Of a stretch of DNA of 15,907 bases, positions 1 to 8,188 are shown one piece after another; the stretch's first letter is position 1; each line of letters opens with the position of its first letter. Origin of the DNA: Chloroflexota bacterium (GTDB lineage: Bacteria; Chloroflexota; Ktedonobacteria; Ktedonobacterales; JACDGC01); contig JAKAOI010000007.1 of assembly GCA_021812265.1 (NCBI GenBank), positions 1-15,907 of the forward strand, given 5' to 3'. Both the position numbers and the translations under genes were made by a program. The notes beneath the pieces were generated by a model. It did not search any database, had not been told where the DNA came from, and worked only from the letters and a program-made list of their open reading frames with translations.

Positions 1-190
1 CCCAAAATTCACATAATATCGCCACACCCTGATCGCAGCCAGTATACGCCTATGCGTGGTTTCGTGGTATACTCAAGTAATATGCAATTCGCGGCTTTAC
101 GCCGCAGCGCGTACACATTTCACAATGGCTTCTGCGCCGCACATAGTACATAATTATAGCTGCTGAACAGACAGCGCATTTTGATAGATC
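1..190. other. Intergenic region upstream of tig, no gene recognised
   Basis: I see no convincing reading frame, tRNA or terminator here. Two small inverted repeats are visible: AGTATAC (41-47) with GTATACT (67-73), and a short GC hairpin GCGGC (91-95) / GCCGC (101-105). Neither is followed by a T-run. A weak -10-like CATAAT lies at 149-154, but no good -35 sits at the right distance. The region probably contains the tig promoter, but I cannot place it. Confidence 0.4.
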
Positions 191-325
191 AGGACTTTCG
201 CTTCAGGATAGAAAATCGGGGTGTACAAGGGGCAGGCGCGCCTTGTACGGGACTCTGGGGTGTCCTCCAGGCCTCCCTTTATTCAGATACAAGAAACATG
301 CGCCTCTCTTTTAAGCGAAAATCCT
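191..325 (+). repeat. Dispersed palindromic intergenic repeat, copy A
   Basis: This is a 135-bp element bounded by terminal inverted repeats AGGACTTTCGCTT (191-203) and AAGCGAAAATCCT (313-325). It has a central hairpin GTACAAGG (223-230) / CCTTGTAC (241-248). Its reverse complement lines up along nearly its full length with 1955-2091 and 9421-9554, and it lines up directly with 3491-3623. The 6-mer ATAGAT occurs at 184-189 and again at 326-331, flanking the element with one extra base on the left, which could be a target-site duplication. It ends 37 bp before the tig start codon, so tig transcripts may carry it. It has no coding capacity. I define this orientation as plus. Confidence 0.85.
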
Positions 326-362
326 ATAGATAAAAAATTTGAGTAAAATGGAGGTTAAAAAG

Positions 363-1766
363 TTGAACGTCACCTTTGAAACAACTGAAGACAGTGAGGC
401 AACTTTTACCGTTCAATTAGAATGGAATGAAATTCTTAAAGAATATAATAAGGTTCTGAACGGATATATTCAAAAGGCAAAAGTGCCGGGTTTTCGGCCG
501 GGCCATGCGCCCAAATCGATGATTGAACGCATGTATAACAAAAATCTTCTGTTAAGTGAAGCTGTAGAAACACTGGCAGAAAAAGCGGCCGTCCAAAAAG
601 CCTTTGACAGTGATGTTACTATTTTAACTCATGCGCATTTTCACACTGAATCAGTCGATGAAGGAAAAGACATTACTATAACCGGAACTTTCCCCGTTTT
701 AGGGAAAGGTGTGTTGGATGATTACAGCGATATCCACATCCCTGTACACAATATTGTGGTATCAGATGAAGAAGTTGACCAAGTCATTGAGTCATATCGC
801 ACAGAACATCCCATCTATAAAGCTGTAGATCGACCCGCACAGATCGGTGATTCCATTACGGTAGGAATGGTATATGTTATTAACGAAAAAACCGTTGGCG
901 ATTTAGATCAAGATCAACAGTTCGAGCTGATAGAAAACCGCAGCGGATTATTTGCAGGAATAGACGCTTTTTTAACCGGTATGTCTGAAGGAGACACCAA
1001 GGAATTTGAAACAACCCTCCCCAATGACTATCCTTCTGAAATGTATGCAGGAAAAACGATCCATTTTACGGTCGTGATACGGCAAGTTTCCGAAAAAGAA
1101 TATCCTGTAATCGACGATGGTTTTGCAAAACAAGAAGCCGGTGTAGATTCTGTTGAGCAAATGCGCAATTCGATTCGCTCAAATCAATATTTCCAAAAAT
1201 TGCAAAGTATGGAACGAAACTTGCAGAGTGAATTAATCGATCAATTAGTTGCCAAGTTAGAGCTGAATGTTCCAAAAGAATTGGTAGACACTGAAGTTAC
1301 AGATATTTTACAAGATCTATCGGAACTGATCGGTGAATCAATGCAATTAGATGATTACTTTAAAATGATTGGGAAAGATGAAAACACATACCGTGAAGAA
1401 GTCCGACCAGACGCAATTCGCAGAATTAAGCAACGCAGAGCGCTTAGCCTTGTGGCCGATCGCGAAAATATTACTGTAACCGCGCAAGATATTCAAAACG
1501 TTATCAATGACTATAACAAATCAAAACCCGGCCAACATTTACGATATTCGCAGTTAAGCAATAATCAGCGTATCATTATTGTAAATCGGCTGCGTAATGA
1601 ACGGGCGCTGGATTTGCTGAAAAAGCGAAGCTATGTATACGATACAGCAGAAAACAGCGAAGCGCAGGCTTCGGTGTCGGCTGAAGAATCCCCGCAAGAG
1701 GAAATTAAACAAATTGGGGAAGATACTCTTGCCTCAGAGCCTGTTGTTGACGATACTATATCATAG
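363..1766 (+). CDS. tig: Trigger factor (ribosome-associated chaperone, peptidyl-prolyl isomerase)
   Basis: Trigger factor binds the ribosomal exit tunnel and shields nascent chains in the cytosol. The TTG start at 363 is preferred because GGAGG (350-354) lies 8 bases upstream and the protein then begins MNVTFETTEDSEATF, as family members do. An in-frame ATG at 348 overlaps that ribosome-binding site and would add a few atypical residues. The product is 467 aa. The ribosome-binding signature GFRPGHAP sits at residues 43-50. An FKBP-type PPIase domain covers about 150-240 (GDSITVGM through GKTIHFTVVIRQV), followed by the helical SurA-like C-terminal arms. The last 40 or so residues are acidic, low in complexity and probably disordered. 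In many bacteria tig precedes clpP-clpX; here clpX follows without clpP. Repeat A lies directly upstream and repeats B' and B downstream. Confidence 0.95.
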   Translation: MNVTFETTEDSEATFTVQLEWNEILKEYNKVLNGYIQKAKVPGFRPGHAPKSMIERMYNKNLLLSEAVETLAEKAAVQKAFDSDVTILTHAHFHTESVDEGKDITITGTFPVLGKGVLDDYSDIHIPVHNIVVSDEEVDQVIESYRTEHPIYKAVDRPAQIGDSITVGMVYVINEKTVGDLDQDQQFELIENRSGLFAGIDAFLTGMSEGDTKEFETTLPNDYPSEMYAGKTIHFTVVIRQVSEKEYPVIDDGFAKQEAGVDSVEQMRNSIRSNQYFQKLQSMERNLQSELIDQLVAKLELNVPKELVDTEVTDILQDLSELIGESMQLDDYFKMIGKDENTYREEVRPDAIRRIKQRRALSLVADRENITVTAQDIQNVINDYNKSKPGQHLRYSQLSNNQRIIIVNRLRNERALDLLKKRSYVYDTAENSEAQASVSAEESPQEEIKQIGEDTLASEPVVDDTIS

Positions 1767-1778
1767 TAAGAGAATATA

Positions 1779-1804
1779 CGCCGGTAATATATCTTTCTCC
1801 GGCG
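1779..1804 (+). terminator. Possible weak terminator hairpin after tig
   Basis: A 6-bp GC stem CGCCGG (1779-1784) / CCGGCG (1799-1804) with a 14-base AT-rich loop starts 12 bases after the tig stop. The downstream sequence is only moderately T-rich, so intrinsic termination is uncertain. It could instead be a 3'-end stabilising hairpin. Confidence 0.35.
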
Positions 1805-1857
1805 CTATGTTTCATGATATAAACTTGTTGTAATATTGATATAGACCTGAACATGAA

Positions 1858-1953
1858 AAAGGAATAAGGGGAGTTTGGGGACACCCCAAACCCCGTCAGG
1901 AGGCCCGCTGCCTCCTGCGCCTCTGCTATATTCTTTGCTTGCGCTCAGGTCTC
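1858..1953 (-). repeat. Diverged partial copy (B') of the palindromic repeat family
   Basis: This stretch aligns with the middle of copies B and D, with TGGGGACAC and ACCCCGT shared at equivalent places, but it lacks the outer 5' terminal repeat. It has two perfect hairpins: GTTTGGGG (1873-1880) / CCCCAAAC (1884-1891) and CAGGAGGC (1897-1904) / GCCTCCTG (1910-1917). The second hairpin occupies the place of the GTACAAGG-type core stem of the other copies but has different, still complementary, arms. It abuts copy B (1955-2091) in the same orientation. The boundaries are approximate. Confidence 0.6.
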
Positions 1954-1954
1954 T

Positions 1955-2091
1955 AAGACTTTCGCTTGAAAGAGAAGCGCATGTGTTTCTCGTATCTGAA
2001 AGCAGAGGGAAAACTGGGGACACTCCGGAACCCCGTACAAAGGGCGCTGCCACTTGTATATCTCCAATTTTCTCTGCTGAACGAAAGTCTT
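1955..2091 (-). repeat. Dispersed palindromic intergenic repeat, copy B
   Basis: This 137-bp copy lies in reverse orientation relative to copy A. Its ends are AAGACTTTCGCTT (1955-1967) and the complementary GAACGAAAGTCTT ending at 2091. The central imperfect hairpin runs from GTACAA (2035-2040) to TTGTAT (2054-2059). It ends 48 bp before the clpX start. Together with B' it fills most of the gap between tig and clpX. No flanking direct repeat is evident. Confidence 0.85.
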
Positions 2092-2139
2092 GATTTAGTG
2101 AAAATGGCGGGCTAACTTGCTGCCACGAAAGGGAAAAGC

Positions 2140-3408
2140 ATGACATATCGATGCTCATTTTGTCAAAAAAACCAAGATGAGGTGCAAAAGCTGATTGCTG
2201 GCCCGTCTGGTGTCTATATCTGTGACGAGTGTGTCGATCTTTGCCGGGAAATTATCGAAGAAGATCACTCGCATGCGCCAAAAACGCCACGAGCAGCCAG
2301 CGCAAAACTTCCGACACCGAAAAAGATACATGAGCAGCTTGACCAGTACGTCATTGGACAAGACCGCGCTAAAAAATCACTCGCAGTCGCGGTATATAAC
2401 CATTTCAAACGCATCAATATGATTGGCCAATCTGATGATGTTGAAATCAGCAAAAGTAATATTTTGCTGGTTGGGCCAACCGGCAGCGGTAAAACTCTGT
2501 TGGCGCAAACTCTTGCAAAAGTGCTGGATGTGCCGTTTTGTATTGCAGACGCAACCGCGCTTACAGAAGCAGGTTATGTTGGCGAAGACGTGGAAAATAT
2601 TCTGCTGCGGCTGATTCAAGTCGCCGATTTTGATATTGCCCGCGCCGAACGCGGCATTGTATATATTGATGAAATTGATAAAATTGCACGCAAATCCGAT
2701 AACCCTTCAATTACTCGGGATGTTTCCGGTGAAGGAGTGCAGCAAGCTTTACTAAAAATTATTGAAGGCACAGTTGCAAATGTTCCCCCACAAGGCGGAC
2801 GTAAACATCCTCATCAGGATTTCCTGCAAATAAATACGCAAAATATCCTATTCATCTGCGGCGGCGCGTTTGAAGGTCTCGATAAACAAGTTGCCACTCG
2901 GCTGAATAGCGCACGCTCACTGGGTTTTACCGCTGCGCCGTTTGATACGAAAACCACAAATAATGCGCTGGCCCACGTTATGCAGGAAGATCTGTTGAAG
3001 TTTGGGCTTATTCCCGAATTTATCGGCCGACTCCCCGTACTCGTTTCGCTGGACAGTCTCGATTCCGATACGTTAATCCGTATTTTAACCGAGCCGCGCA
3101 ACGCTATCACCAAGCAATACCAGAAAATTTTACAGCTCGACCGAATAGAACTAGTGTTTACACCCGATGCGCTGGAAGCAACTGCTGAAGAAGCAATAAA
3201 ACATAAAACCGGCGCGCGCGGCCTAAGAACAATTTTAGAATCCGTTTTGCTGGATGTTATGTTTGAGGCCCCTTCGCGAAATGATGTGCGTAAAGTGGTG
3301 ATCAACGGCGACGTTATTCGCAAAATAACCAAACCGCAAATGCTGCTGCGCGATGGCAAACCAGTTTCAGGAACCGTTGCTGATGTGCCCGGATCGGCCA
3401 CTGCTTAA
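2140..3408 (+). CDS. clpX: ATP-dependent Clp protease ATP-binding subunit ClpX
   Basis: ClpX is the hexameric AAA+ unfoldase that feeds substrates into ClpP. The 422-aa product has the family's usual length. The N-terminal zinc-binding domain shows C5, C8, C28 and C31. Walker A is GPTGSGKT (112-119), the pore-1 loop GYVGED (145-150), Walker B VYIDEID (174-180), an RKH-type pore-2 loop GGRKHPH (219-225), and the sensor-2 region contains GARGLR near residue 356. The ClpP-docking loop, normally IGF, reads LGF at 261-263. The ATG at 2140 has a modest ribosome-binding site (GAAAGGGA, 2127-2134). No clpP lies next to it, so its protease partner must be encoded elsewhere. A strong terminator follows 47 bases downstream. 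The upstream gap contains repeat elements, and I could not locate a promoter outside them. Confidence 0.97.
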   Translation: MTYRCSFCQKNQDEVQKLIAGPSGVYICDECVDLCREIIEEDHSHAPKTPRAASAKLPTPKKIHEQLDQYVIGQDRAKKSLAVAVYNHFKRINMIGQSDDVEISKSNILLVGPTGSGKTLLAQTLAKVLDVPFCIADATALTEAGYVGEDVENILLRLIQVADFDIARAERGIVYIDEIDKIARKSDNPSITRDVSGEGVQQALLKIIEGTVANVPPQGGRKHPHQDFLQINTQNILFICGGAFEGLDKQVATRLNSARSLGFTAAPFDTKTTNNALAHVMQEDLLKFGLIPEFIGRLPVLVSLDSLDSDTLIRILTEPRNAITKQYQKILQLDRIELVFTPDALEATAEEAIKHKTGARGLRTILESVLLDVMFEAPSRNDVRKVVINGDVIRKITKPQMLLRDGKPVSGTVADVPGSATA

Positions 3409-3455
3409 CGCGGCACGCGCTGTATCAGCAGTTCCCAATTCAATTATGCTTATTT

Positions 3456-3484
3456 AACCGAAGCTTTTGCTTCGGTTATTTTTT
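3456..3484 (+). terminator. Rho-independent terminator of clpX
   Basis: A perfect 9-bp stem AACCGAAGC (3456-3464) / GCTTCGGTT (3469-3477) with a TTTT loop is followed by ATTTTTT. This is a textbook intrinsic terminator for the plus-strand clpX transcript. Confidence 0.92.
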
Positions 3485-3490
3485 AACATA

Positions 3491-3623
3491 GGCATTCGCT
3501 TCAGCAGAGAAAACGGGGGATGTACAAAGGGCAGGCGCCCCTTGTACGAAGTTCTGAAGTGTTCCCATGATCTCCCGCTGTTTCAGATATGAGAAAATAT
3601 ACTTTTCTTTCAAGCGAAAATCC
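3491..3623 (+). repeat. Dispersed palindromic intergenic repeat, copy C
   Basis: This 133-bp copy has the same orientation as copy A. The left end GGCATTCGCTT has lost a base relative to the consensus; the right end is AAGCGAAAATCC (3612-3623). The core hairpin runs from GTACAAAGGG (3522-3531) to CCCCTTGTAC (3538-3547). It lies between the clpX terminator and the sigma-factor terminator, so it is outside both predicted transcripts. No direct flanking repeat is visible; the right flank is an (AAT/AAAT)-rich stretch. Confidence 0.85.
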
Positions 3624-3654
3624 AATAAATAAATAAATAAATATAAACTATAAA

Positions 3655-3690
3655 CAAAAAATAAGCGCAAGGTGTATTTTTGCGCTTATT
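3655..3690 (-). terminator. Rho-independent terminator of the sigma-factor gene
   Basis: An 11-bp perfect inverted repeat AATAAGCGCAA (3660-3670) / TTGCGCTTATT (3680-3690) has a 9-base loop. On the minus strand it is followed by a run of Ts (3656-3661 are A on the plus strand). It lies 33 bases beyond the stop of the minus-strand sigma gene. Confidence 0.9.
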
Positions 3691-3723
3691 GAAGTTTGAT
3701 GACTGAGAAAATTGCTGCCATCG

Positions 3724-4695
3724 TTAAGAAGCATAATCTTTTAAAAGCGGATTGAAACCGGGCGCACGCAGTTTGCGCAACGCTTTTACTTCTATTTGGC
3801 GAATCCTCTCCCGTGTCAGCCGAAATTCATGGCTAACCTCTTCTAAGGTATACGCATGACCGTCTTTCAGTCCGTTACGCATCTCAATAATCTTTCTTTC
3901 CCGCGGATGCAATGTTTCCAGCGCTGTATCTATCTGGTCGCGCATTGCCTGAATTGCAACTGCGTCTATCGGCGCAACGATAGATGGATCTTCAACAATA
4001 TCGCCAAGATGATATTGTTCGTCATCAGCAATAGGCGCGTCTAAAGAAATCGGCTGTTCCGACATGCCTAAAAGCTCAACAACTTTATCTTTGGGAACAC
4101 CAGCCACTTCAGCGATTTCTTCAGGGGTTGGCTCTCTGCCATTTTCTTGATATAAGTTGCGATGTATCCGTTTTAATTTAAAAATTAATTCCATTACATG
4201 CACGGGAATGTGAATGGATCGCGAATATTCAGCTATTGCGCGTGATATCGCCTGGCGTATCCACCAAGTAGCATACGTGCTGAATCGGTTTCGCCGTCGA
4301 TAATCAAATTTTTGCGCCGCGCGCATAAGACCAAAGTTGCCTTCTTGAATTAAATCCAGCAACGGCATTCCTTGACTGGAATAACGCTTGGCAATACTGA
4401 CAACCAAACGCAAATTGCACTCAATCAATTTGGTGCGGGCAATAGTGTCTCCGCCGGCAATTCGCTCGGCTAGAATTAACTCTTCTTCGGCGTTCAGCAG
4501 CGGGTACCGGCCGATTTCCTTTAAATATTGCTTCACCGCATCATCCGTGCGGTCGTCATCGTCATTTTCGGGTTCAAATTCCTCTAAAATATCAATATCC
4601 GAAATTGCTTCTGTTTGTTCCATTTCCTGCTCTGCTTCGTTCGTATCACTTTGCTGCATCCGCAATGTTGAAGTAAATCTGGCTTGAACATTCAT
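3724..4695 (-). CDS. RNA polymerase sigma factor, sigma-70 family (RpoD/SigA-like, group 1 or 2)
   Basis: This protein directs RNA polymerase to -10/-35 promoters. It has 323 aa. The ATG at 4695 is chosen because GGAG lies 9 bases upstream; an in-frame ATG farther up (4734) lacks this. The first 50 residues are acidic (EFEPENDDDD at about 39-48) and much shorter than a full region 1.1. Region 1.2 starts near residue 52 (AVKQYLKEIGRYPLL), region 2 covers about 88-160 with the core-binding and DNA-melting motif FSTYATWWIRQAI (138-150), region 3 about 160-235, and region 4.2 has a helix-turn-helix TLEEVSHEFRLTRERIRQIE (283-302). Region 2.4 reads RQAISRAIAEYSRSI, slightly different from the common RQAITRAIADQ(A/S)RTI. 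That, with the short N-terminus, leaves open whether it is the primary factor or a group-2 paralogue, so no symbol is given. Confidence 0.93.
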   Translation of the reverse strand: MNVQARFTSTLRMQQSDTNEAEQEMEQTEAISDIDILEEFEPENDDDDRTDDAVKQYLKEIGRYPLLNAEEELILAERIAGGDTIARTKLIECNLRLVVSIAKRYSSQGMPLLDLIQEGNFGLMRAAQKFDYRRRNRFSTYATWWIRQAISRAIAEYSRSIHIPVHVMELIFKLKRIHRNLYQENGREPTPEEIAEVAGVPKDKVVELLGMSEQPISLDAPIADDEQYHLGDIVEDPSIVAPIDAVAIQAMRDQIDTALETLHPRERKIIEMRNGLKDGHAYTLEEVSHEFRLTRERIRQIEVKALRKLRAPGFNPLLKDYAS

Positions 4696-5142
4696 AGTCT
4701 GATGCTCCTTCAGTCCCAAAATAAGGAAATACATAAAATTTTTCTGCGCTTTCCTGCGCGTAACTCTTTATTATGCACACTGATAACCACAATTGTAGTG
4801 TAAATAATTATGCAAGATATAGAATATACGTTCTTGTATAGATAAATCTTGGAAAACAGTGGTCTTGTACAAATTTGGCAAAATATTTAGGGACAAAACA
4901 TATGAAAATTGCCCTGAAAAATAGGAGTTTCGGGTACCGTTTTGGGCATTTCGGCCCGCTGTTTATGGACTTCGCGGCCATATTTACCGGAAAAATTTTC
5001 CGCTGCATGGGGATTTTTACCCAATTTACTGCATGGACAATCAGAAAAGCGCCAGCCGGGACGTCAGCTCTTTTACTCAGCCAGTATCCTCACGCCGCAG
5101 ACAGCGCTATTCTCACAATTTTGCTACACTCACTCAAGCTTC
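4696..5142. other. Intergenic region between divergent sigma and csoR genes
   Basis: No gene is recognised here. Open frames on both strands (for example 4902-5183 plus, 4808-5008 minus) overlap each other, lack convincing ribosome-binding sites and match no family I know. Palindromes are present: CGGAAAA / TTTTCCG at 4988-5002 with a single central base, and GGGC (4944-4947) / GCCC (4954-4957). The sigma-gene promoter should lie near 4740-4860, which is AT-rich, but no clear -35/-10 pair stands out. Confidence 0.4.
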
Positions 5143-5170
5143 TTGAAATAACACCCATGTATAGTATATA
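5143..5170 (+). promoter_or_regulatory. Predicted promoter of csoR-copA-copZ
   Basis: A -35 element TTGAAA (5143-5148) is followed after 16 bases by a -10 element TATATA (5165-5170); TATACT at 5167-5172 with an 18-base spacer is an alternative. TATAAA at 5179-5184 is another possible -10. The CsoR-like operator begins about a dozen bases downstream, so bound repressor would cover the start site. Confidence 0.55.
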
Positions 5171-5182
5171 CTCTTTAGTATA

Positions 5183-5202
5183 AACCCCTACCCGGGGGGT
5201 AC
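5183..5202 (+). promoter_or_regulatory. CsoR-type copper operator
   Basis: A pseudo-palindromic C-run/G-run lies in AT-rich surroundings: ACCCC (5184-5188) and GGGGT (5196-5200), with an overlapping TACCC (5189-5193) / GGGTA (5197-5201). This is the form of known CsoR/DUF156 sites (ACCCC...GGGGT with a short centre). It sits between the predicted promoter and csoR, which fits autoregulation with derepression by Cu(I). Confidence 0.75.
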
Positions 5203-5237
5203 GGATATTATTCCGCAGAATATAAAGAGGCAAAATA

Positions 5238-5510
5238 ATGAAAGCAGATACCGAAGATATCTTGAAACGGATGCGCTATATTGAAGGGCACTTAAGCGGC
5301 ATTCGCAAAATGATTGAAGCAGATCAATACTGCGTAGATATTTTGCGGCAAACTTACGCTGTGCGTAAGTCCATTGAAAAAATGGAAGCAATTATTCTGG
5401 AAAATCACCTGCGAACATGTGTGCCCAACGGCATTCGCGAAGGTCGCGAAGACGCAGTTATCTCTGAACTCATCCAGCTTTATAATCTTGCGGGAAATCA
5501 GGAAAAGTAA
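5238..5510 (+). CDS. csoR: Copper-sensing transcriptional repressor CsoR (DUF156 family)
   Basis: CsoR proteins are small all-helical repressors that leave DNA on binding Cu(I). This 90-aa protein carries the Cu(I) triad: C32 (in DQYCVDIL), H57 and C61 (in ENHLRTCV), plus the helix typical of the family ([17 protein letters not shown], from residue 11). The ATG at 5238 follows AAGAGG (5225-5230) at good spacing. The gene opens a three-gene copper operon; copA begins 25 bases after its stop. The operator just upstream supports autoregulation. The conserved Cys-His-Cys set argues for copper rather than the nickel, formaldehyde or persulfide sensors of the same family. Confidence 0.93.
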   Translation: MKADTEDILKRMRYIEGHLSGIRKMIEADQYCVDILRQTYAVRKSIEKMEAIILENHLRTCVPNGIREGREDAVISELIQLYNLAGNQEK

Positions 5511-5535
5511 CGGGAAAGAAGGCCCATACCCTATT

Positions 5536-8121
5536 ATGTCTCATAATCAAATCGCTTCTGCCAACGCTCAAACGCTGACAACAGCCGCTCTTGCGCTGGA
5601 AGGTATGAGTTGCGCTTCATGCGCAATGCGAATAGAAAAAAATTTAAAAAAAGTCCCGGGAATGCAAGAAGCGTCTGTCAATTTTGCCAGCGAACGCGCC
5701 AGTGTTGTCTTCGATCCTTCTGCTGCTTCCATTGAAGACATCATCCAAAAAGTTCGCGACACTGGCTACGACGCCACAGTAGCTTCTCAGGAAACGCCAA
5801 ACGCTGCGCCCAAAGAAGAGGCGCTGGAACTGGTTATTACCGGCATGACCTGCGCTTCGTGCGCGCGCAGAGTTGAAAAAGCGTTAACAAAAACAGCTGG
5901 AGTGCTGTCGGCGAATGTAAACTTGGCAACAGAACGCGCCACGATAACGCTTGATCCTTCTGCTGCGTCAATTCAAGACCTGAAAAACGCCGTTACAAAC
6001 GCCGGATATGGGGCCGAAGAAATTATCGAAGAGCCGCCGGCGCTTGCAATGCAAGAAACAGAAGCGCACGAAGATCCGCATGCGCTGAAACAGAGGCTAG
6101 ACCTGCAGCGCCGCAAAAACAAGCTGCTGCTTGGCGCCGCGCTGACGGTTCCAGTCGCCATACTATCTATGTTCTTTATGAATCGGTTTCCCGGTGAAAA
6201 TATCTTGCTATTTGCGTTAACATTACCAATTTGGGGATATGTTGGGTGGGATTTTCACAGTGTCTCTCTCCGCGTGCTGCGGCATTTCAGCGCAAATATG
6301 GATGTGCTGGTCAGCTTAGGATCCACCGCAGCTTTTTTCATGAGTGCGGCTGCAACCCTATTCCCCGCGGCAACCGGTGGCGTAACGTTTTATGACACTG
6401 CCGCATTAATTATAACGCTTATTTATTTAGGTAAATATCTCGAGGCAAAAGCAAAAGGGCAAACCAACGAAGCTATTCGCAAATTGGCGGGGCTGCGCGC
6501 GCATATTGCGCATGTAGAACGCGGCGGCCAAGTGTATGACATTGCCGCTGAGCAAATTCGCGTCGGTGATATTTTAATTGTGAAAACCGGTGAGAAAATT
6601 CCGACGGATGGAGTCGTTGTTGGCGGCGCATCATCGGTAGACGAATCGATGATTACCGGTGAAAGCATGCCGGTGGAAAAACACGAGCAAGACGCTGTTA
6701 TTGGCGCAACAATAAACCAAACAGGAATGCTGCGTGTGCAAGCAATAAAAATCGGCAAAGATACTATGCTGGCCAATATTATTCGCTTGGTAGAACAGGC
6801 GCAGGGATCAAAAGCGCCCATCCAGCGATTTGCCGATACAGTTTCGGGTATTTTTGTTCCGGTAGTGTTAGGGATTGCCGCCGCTACCTTTGTAGGCTGG
6901 TATGCCGCGGGGGCAGTTTGGGGTGTTCACCTTGCCGGCGGCGCGCATACCATTACGTGGCTGAATGCGCTTATAGCGGCAATCGCAGTTGTGGTAGTGG
7001 CTTGCCCGTGTGCGCTGGGTCTGGCGACACCTACGGCTATTATGGTTGGCACAGGGGTTGGCGCAGAAATGGGCATTTTAATTAAAGGCGGCGAAAGTTT
7101 AGAGCGAATGGGGTCGGTTACCGCAATTGCGCTGGACAAAACCGGCACGATTACTCGCGGCAAGCCGCAATTAACTGATGTTGTTGTCAGCCCGCAAAGC
7201 CGATATTCTGCCGAAGAAATTTTACGAATGGCGGCAGGCGTTGAGTTCGCATCGGAACATCCGGTGGCGCAAGCGATTGTGGCGGGCGTAAAACAACGAA
7301 ATATCTCCCCTGCCACCGATATCAGCAACTTTGCTGCGGCGCCGGGCCGCGGAGTTCGCGCCGAAACAGAAGGACATAGTATCATTGTCGGAACCCGCGC
7401 ATATATGCAGGAAATGCATGTCGAAGCCGATTCACTCGAGGCGTTGCGCGGCGTATTTGAATCACTGGAAAATGCCGCTAAAACGGTAATGATTGCAGCA
7501 ATAGACGGGCAAGCGACGGCGGCGCTGGCAGTTGCCGATTCAGTTAAAATTGGATCAAAAGAAACCATACAAAAATTACAGCAGCAAGGAAAACACGTTT
7601 GGATGATTACGGGTGATAATAAGCGAACCGCAGCAAGTATTGCTGAGGAAGTCGGTATAGACCCGGAACATATTCTGGCGGAAACCTTGCCCGAAGACAA
7701 ATCGAAAACAGTGGAATATCTGCATAATCGCGGTGAAATTACGGCGTTTGCGGGTGACGGAGTAAATGACGCTCCGGCGCTGGCGGCGGCAGATATTAGC
7801 ATCGCCATGGGTTCGGGTTCCGAAATTGCTATGGAAGCTGCGGATATTACATTGGTAAAAGGTAATTTACGAAGCATTGTTACCGCAATAGATTTAGCTC
7901 GTGAAACAATGAAAACAATTCGGCTGAATTTATTCTGGGCGTTTGGCTATAACGTTATTCTGATACCGCTGGCGATTATTTCTCCTGCGATACCGGGTCT
8001 GCGAGATACAGCGCCCATCTTCGCCGCCGCAGCAATGGCGCTGTCATCTGTTACGGTAGTGAGCAATTCTCTTTGGTTACGCCGGCTGAGCAAACGCTAT
8101 GCGGCTGCTTCATCCGTGTAA
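5536..8121 (+). CDS. copA: Cu(I)-exporting P1B-type ATPase CopA
   Basis: This inner-membrane pump exports Cu(I) using ATP. The product is 861 aa from the ATG at 5536. The frame stays open farther upstream, but that part overlaps csoR and lacks domain similarity. The ribosome-binding site is weak (AAGAAGG, 5516-5522, 13 bases away), so coupling to csoR translation is possible. Two N-terminal heavy-metal-associated domains carry GMSCASC (23-29) and GMTCASC (103-109). The actuator loop TGES is at 374-377, the transmembrane metal site CPC at 490-492, the phosphorylation motif DKTGT at 534-538, the P1B His-Pro at 575-576 and the hinge GDGVNDAP at 740-747. The last membrane helices hold YN (805-806) and MALSS (834-838), which together with CPC mark Cu(I) specificity (P1B-1). 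Hydrophobic segments are spread from about 197 to 300, 437 to 500 and 798 to 848. Confidence 0.96.
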   Translation: MSHNQIASANAQTLTTAALALEGMSCASCAMRIEKNLKKVPGMQEASVNFASERASVVFDPSAASIEDIIQKVRDTGYDATVASQETPNAAPKEEALELVITGMTCASCARRVEKALTKTAGVLSANVNLATERATITLDPSAASIQDLKNAVTNAGYGAEEIIEEPPALAMQETEAHEDPHALKQRLDLQRRKNKLLLGAALTVPVAILSMFFMNRFPGENILLFALTLPIWGYVGWDFHSVSLRVLRHFSANMDVLVSLGSTAAFFMSAAATLFPAATGGVTFYDTAALIITLIYLGKYLEAKAKGQTNEAIRKLAGLRAHIAHVERGGQVYDIAAEQIRVGDILIVKTGEKIPTDGVVVGGASSVDESMITGESMPVEKHEQDAVIGATINQTGMLRVQAIKIGKDTMLANIIRLVEQAQGSKAPIQRFADTVSGIFVPVVLGIAAATFVGWYAAGAVWGVHLAGGAHTITWLNALIAAIAVVVVACPCALGLATPTAIMVGTGVGAEMGILIKGGESLERMGSVTAIALDKTGTITRGKPQLTDVVVSPQSRYSAEEILRMAAGVEFASEHPVAQAIVAGVKQRNISPATDISNFAAAPGRGVRAETEGHSIIVGTRAYMQEMHVEADSLEALRGVFESLENAAKTVMIAAIDGQATAALAVADSVKIGSKETIQKLQQQGKHVWMITGDNKRTAASIAEEVGIDPEHILAETLPEDKSKTVEYLHNRGEITAFAGDGVNDAPALAAADISIAMGSGSEIAMEAADITLVKGNLRSIVTAIDLARETMKTIRLNLFWAFGYNVILIPLAIISPAIPGLRDTAPIFAAAAMALSSVTVVSNSLWLRRLSKRYAAASSV

Positions 8122-8188
8122 TATACGAGGCAATTGTTGGATTAAAGCAAAAACCTCGATATCATCTATATACAACAATCATCTGGGT

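Noticed and set aside
1..190. tRNA or other known structured RNA at the window start
   Set aside because: The short hairpins at 41-73 and 91-105 do not form a cloverleaf and no conserved T-loop or anticodon pattern is present.
339..362. Upstream TTG/ATG starts (339, 348) for trigger factor
   Set aside because: They overlap or precede the GGAGG ribosome-binding site at 350-354, which is ideally spaced for the TTG at 363, and the added residues do not fit the family N-terminus.
1805..2158. Open frames on both strands across repeats B' and B
   Set aside because: They result from the GC-rich palindromic repeat and are open on both strands over the same bases.
4808..5183. Overlapping open frames of 66 aa (minus) and 93-102 aa (plus) in the sigma/csoR gap
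   Set aside because: They occupy the same bases on opposite strands, have no strong ribosome-binding site or recognisable domain, and the plus frame runs into the csoR promoter. They may be a repeat or remnant but are not supported as genes.
5374..5535. N-terminal extension of copA inside csoR
   Set aside because: It is simply open frame overlapping csoR; the ATG at 5536 starts a normal CopA N-terminus.
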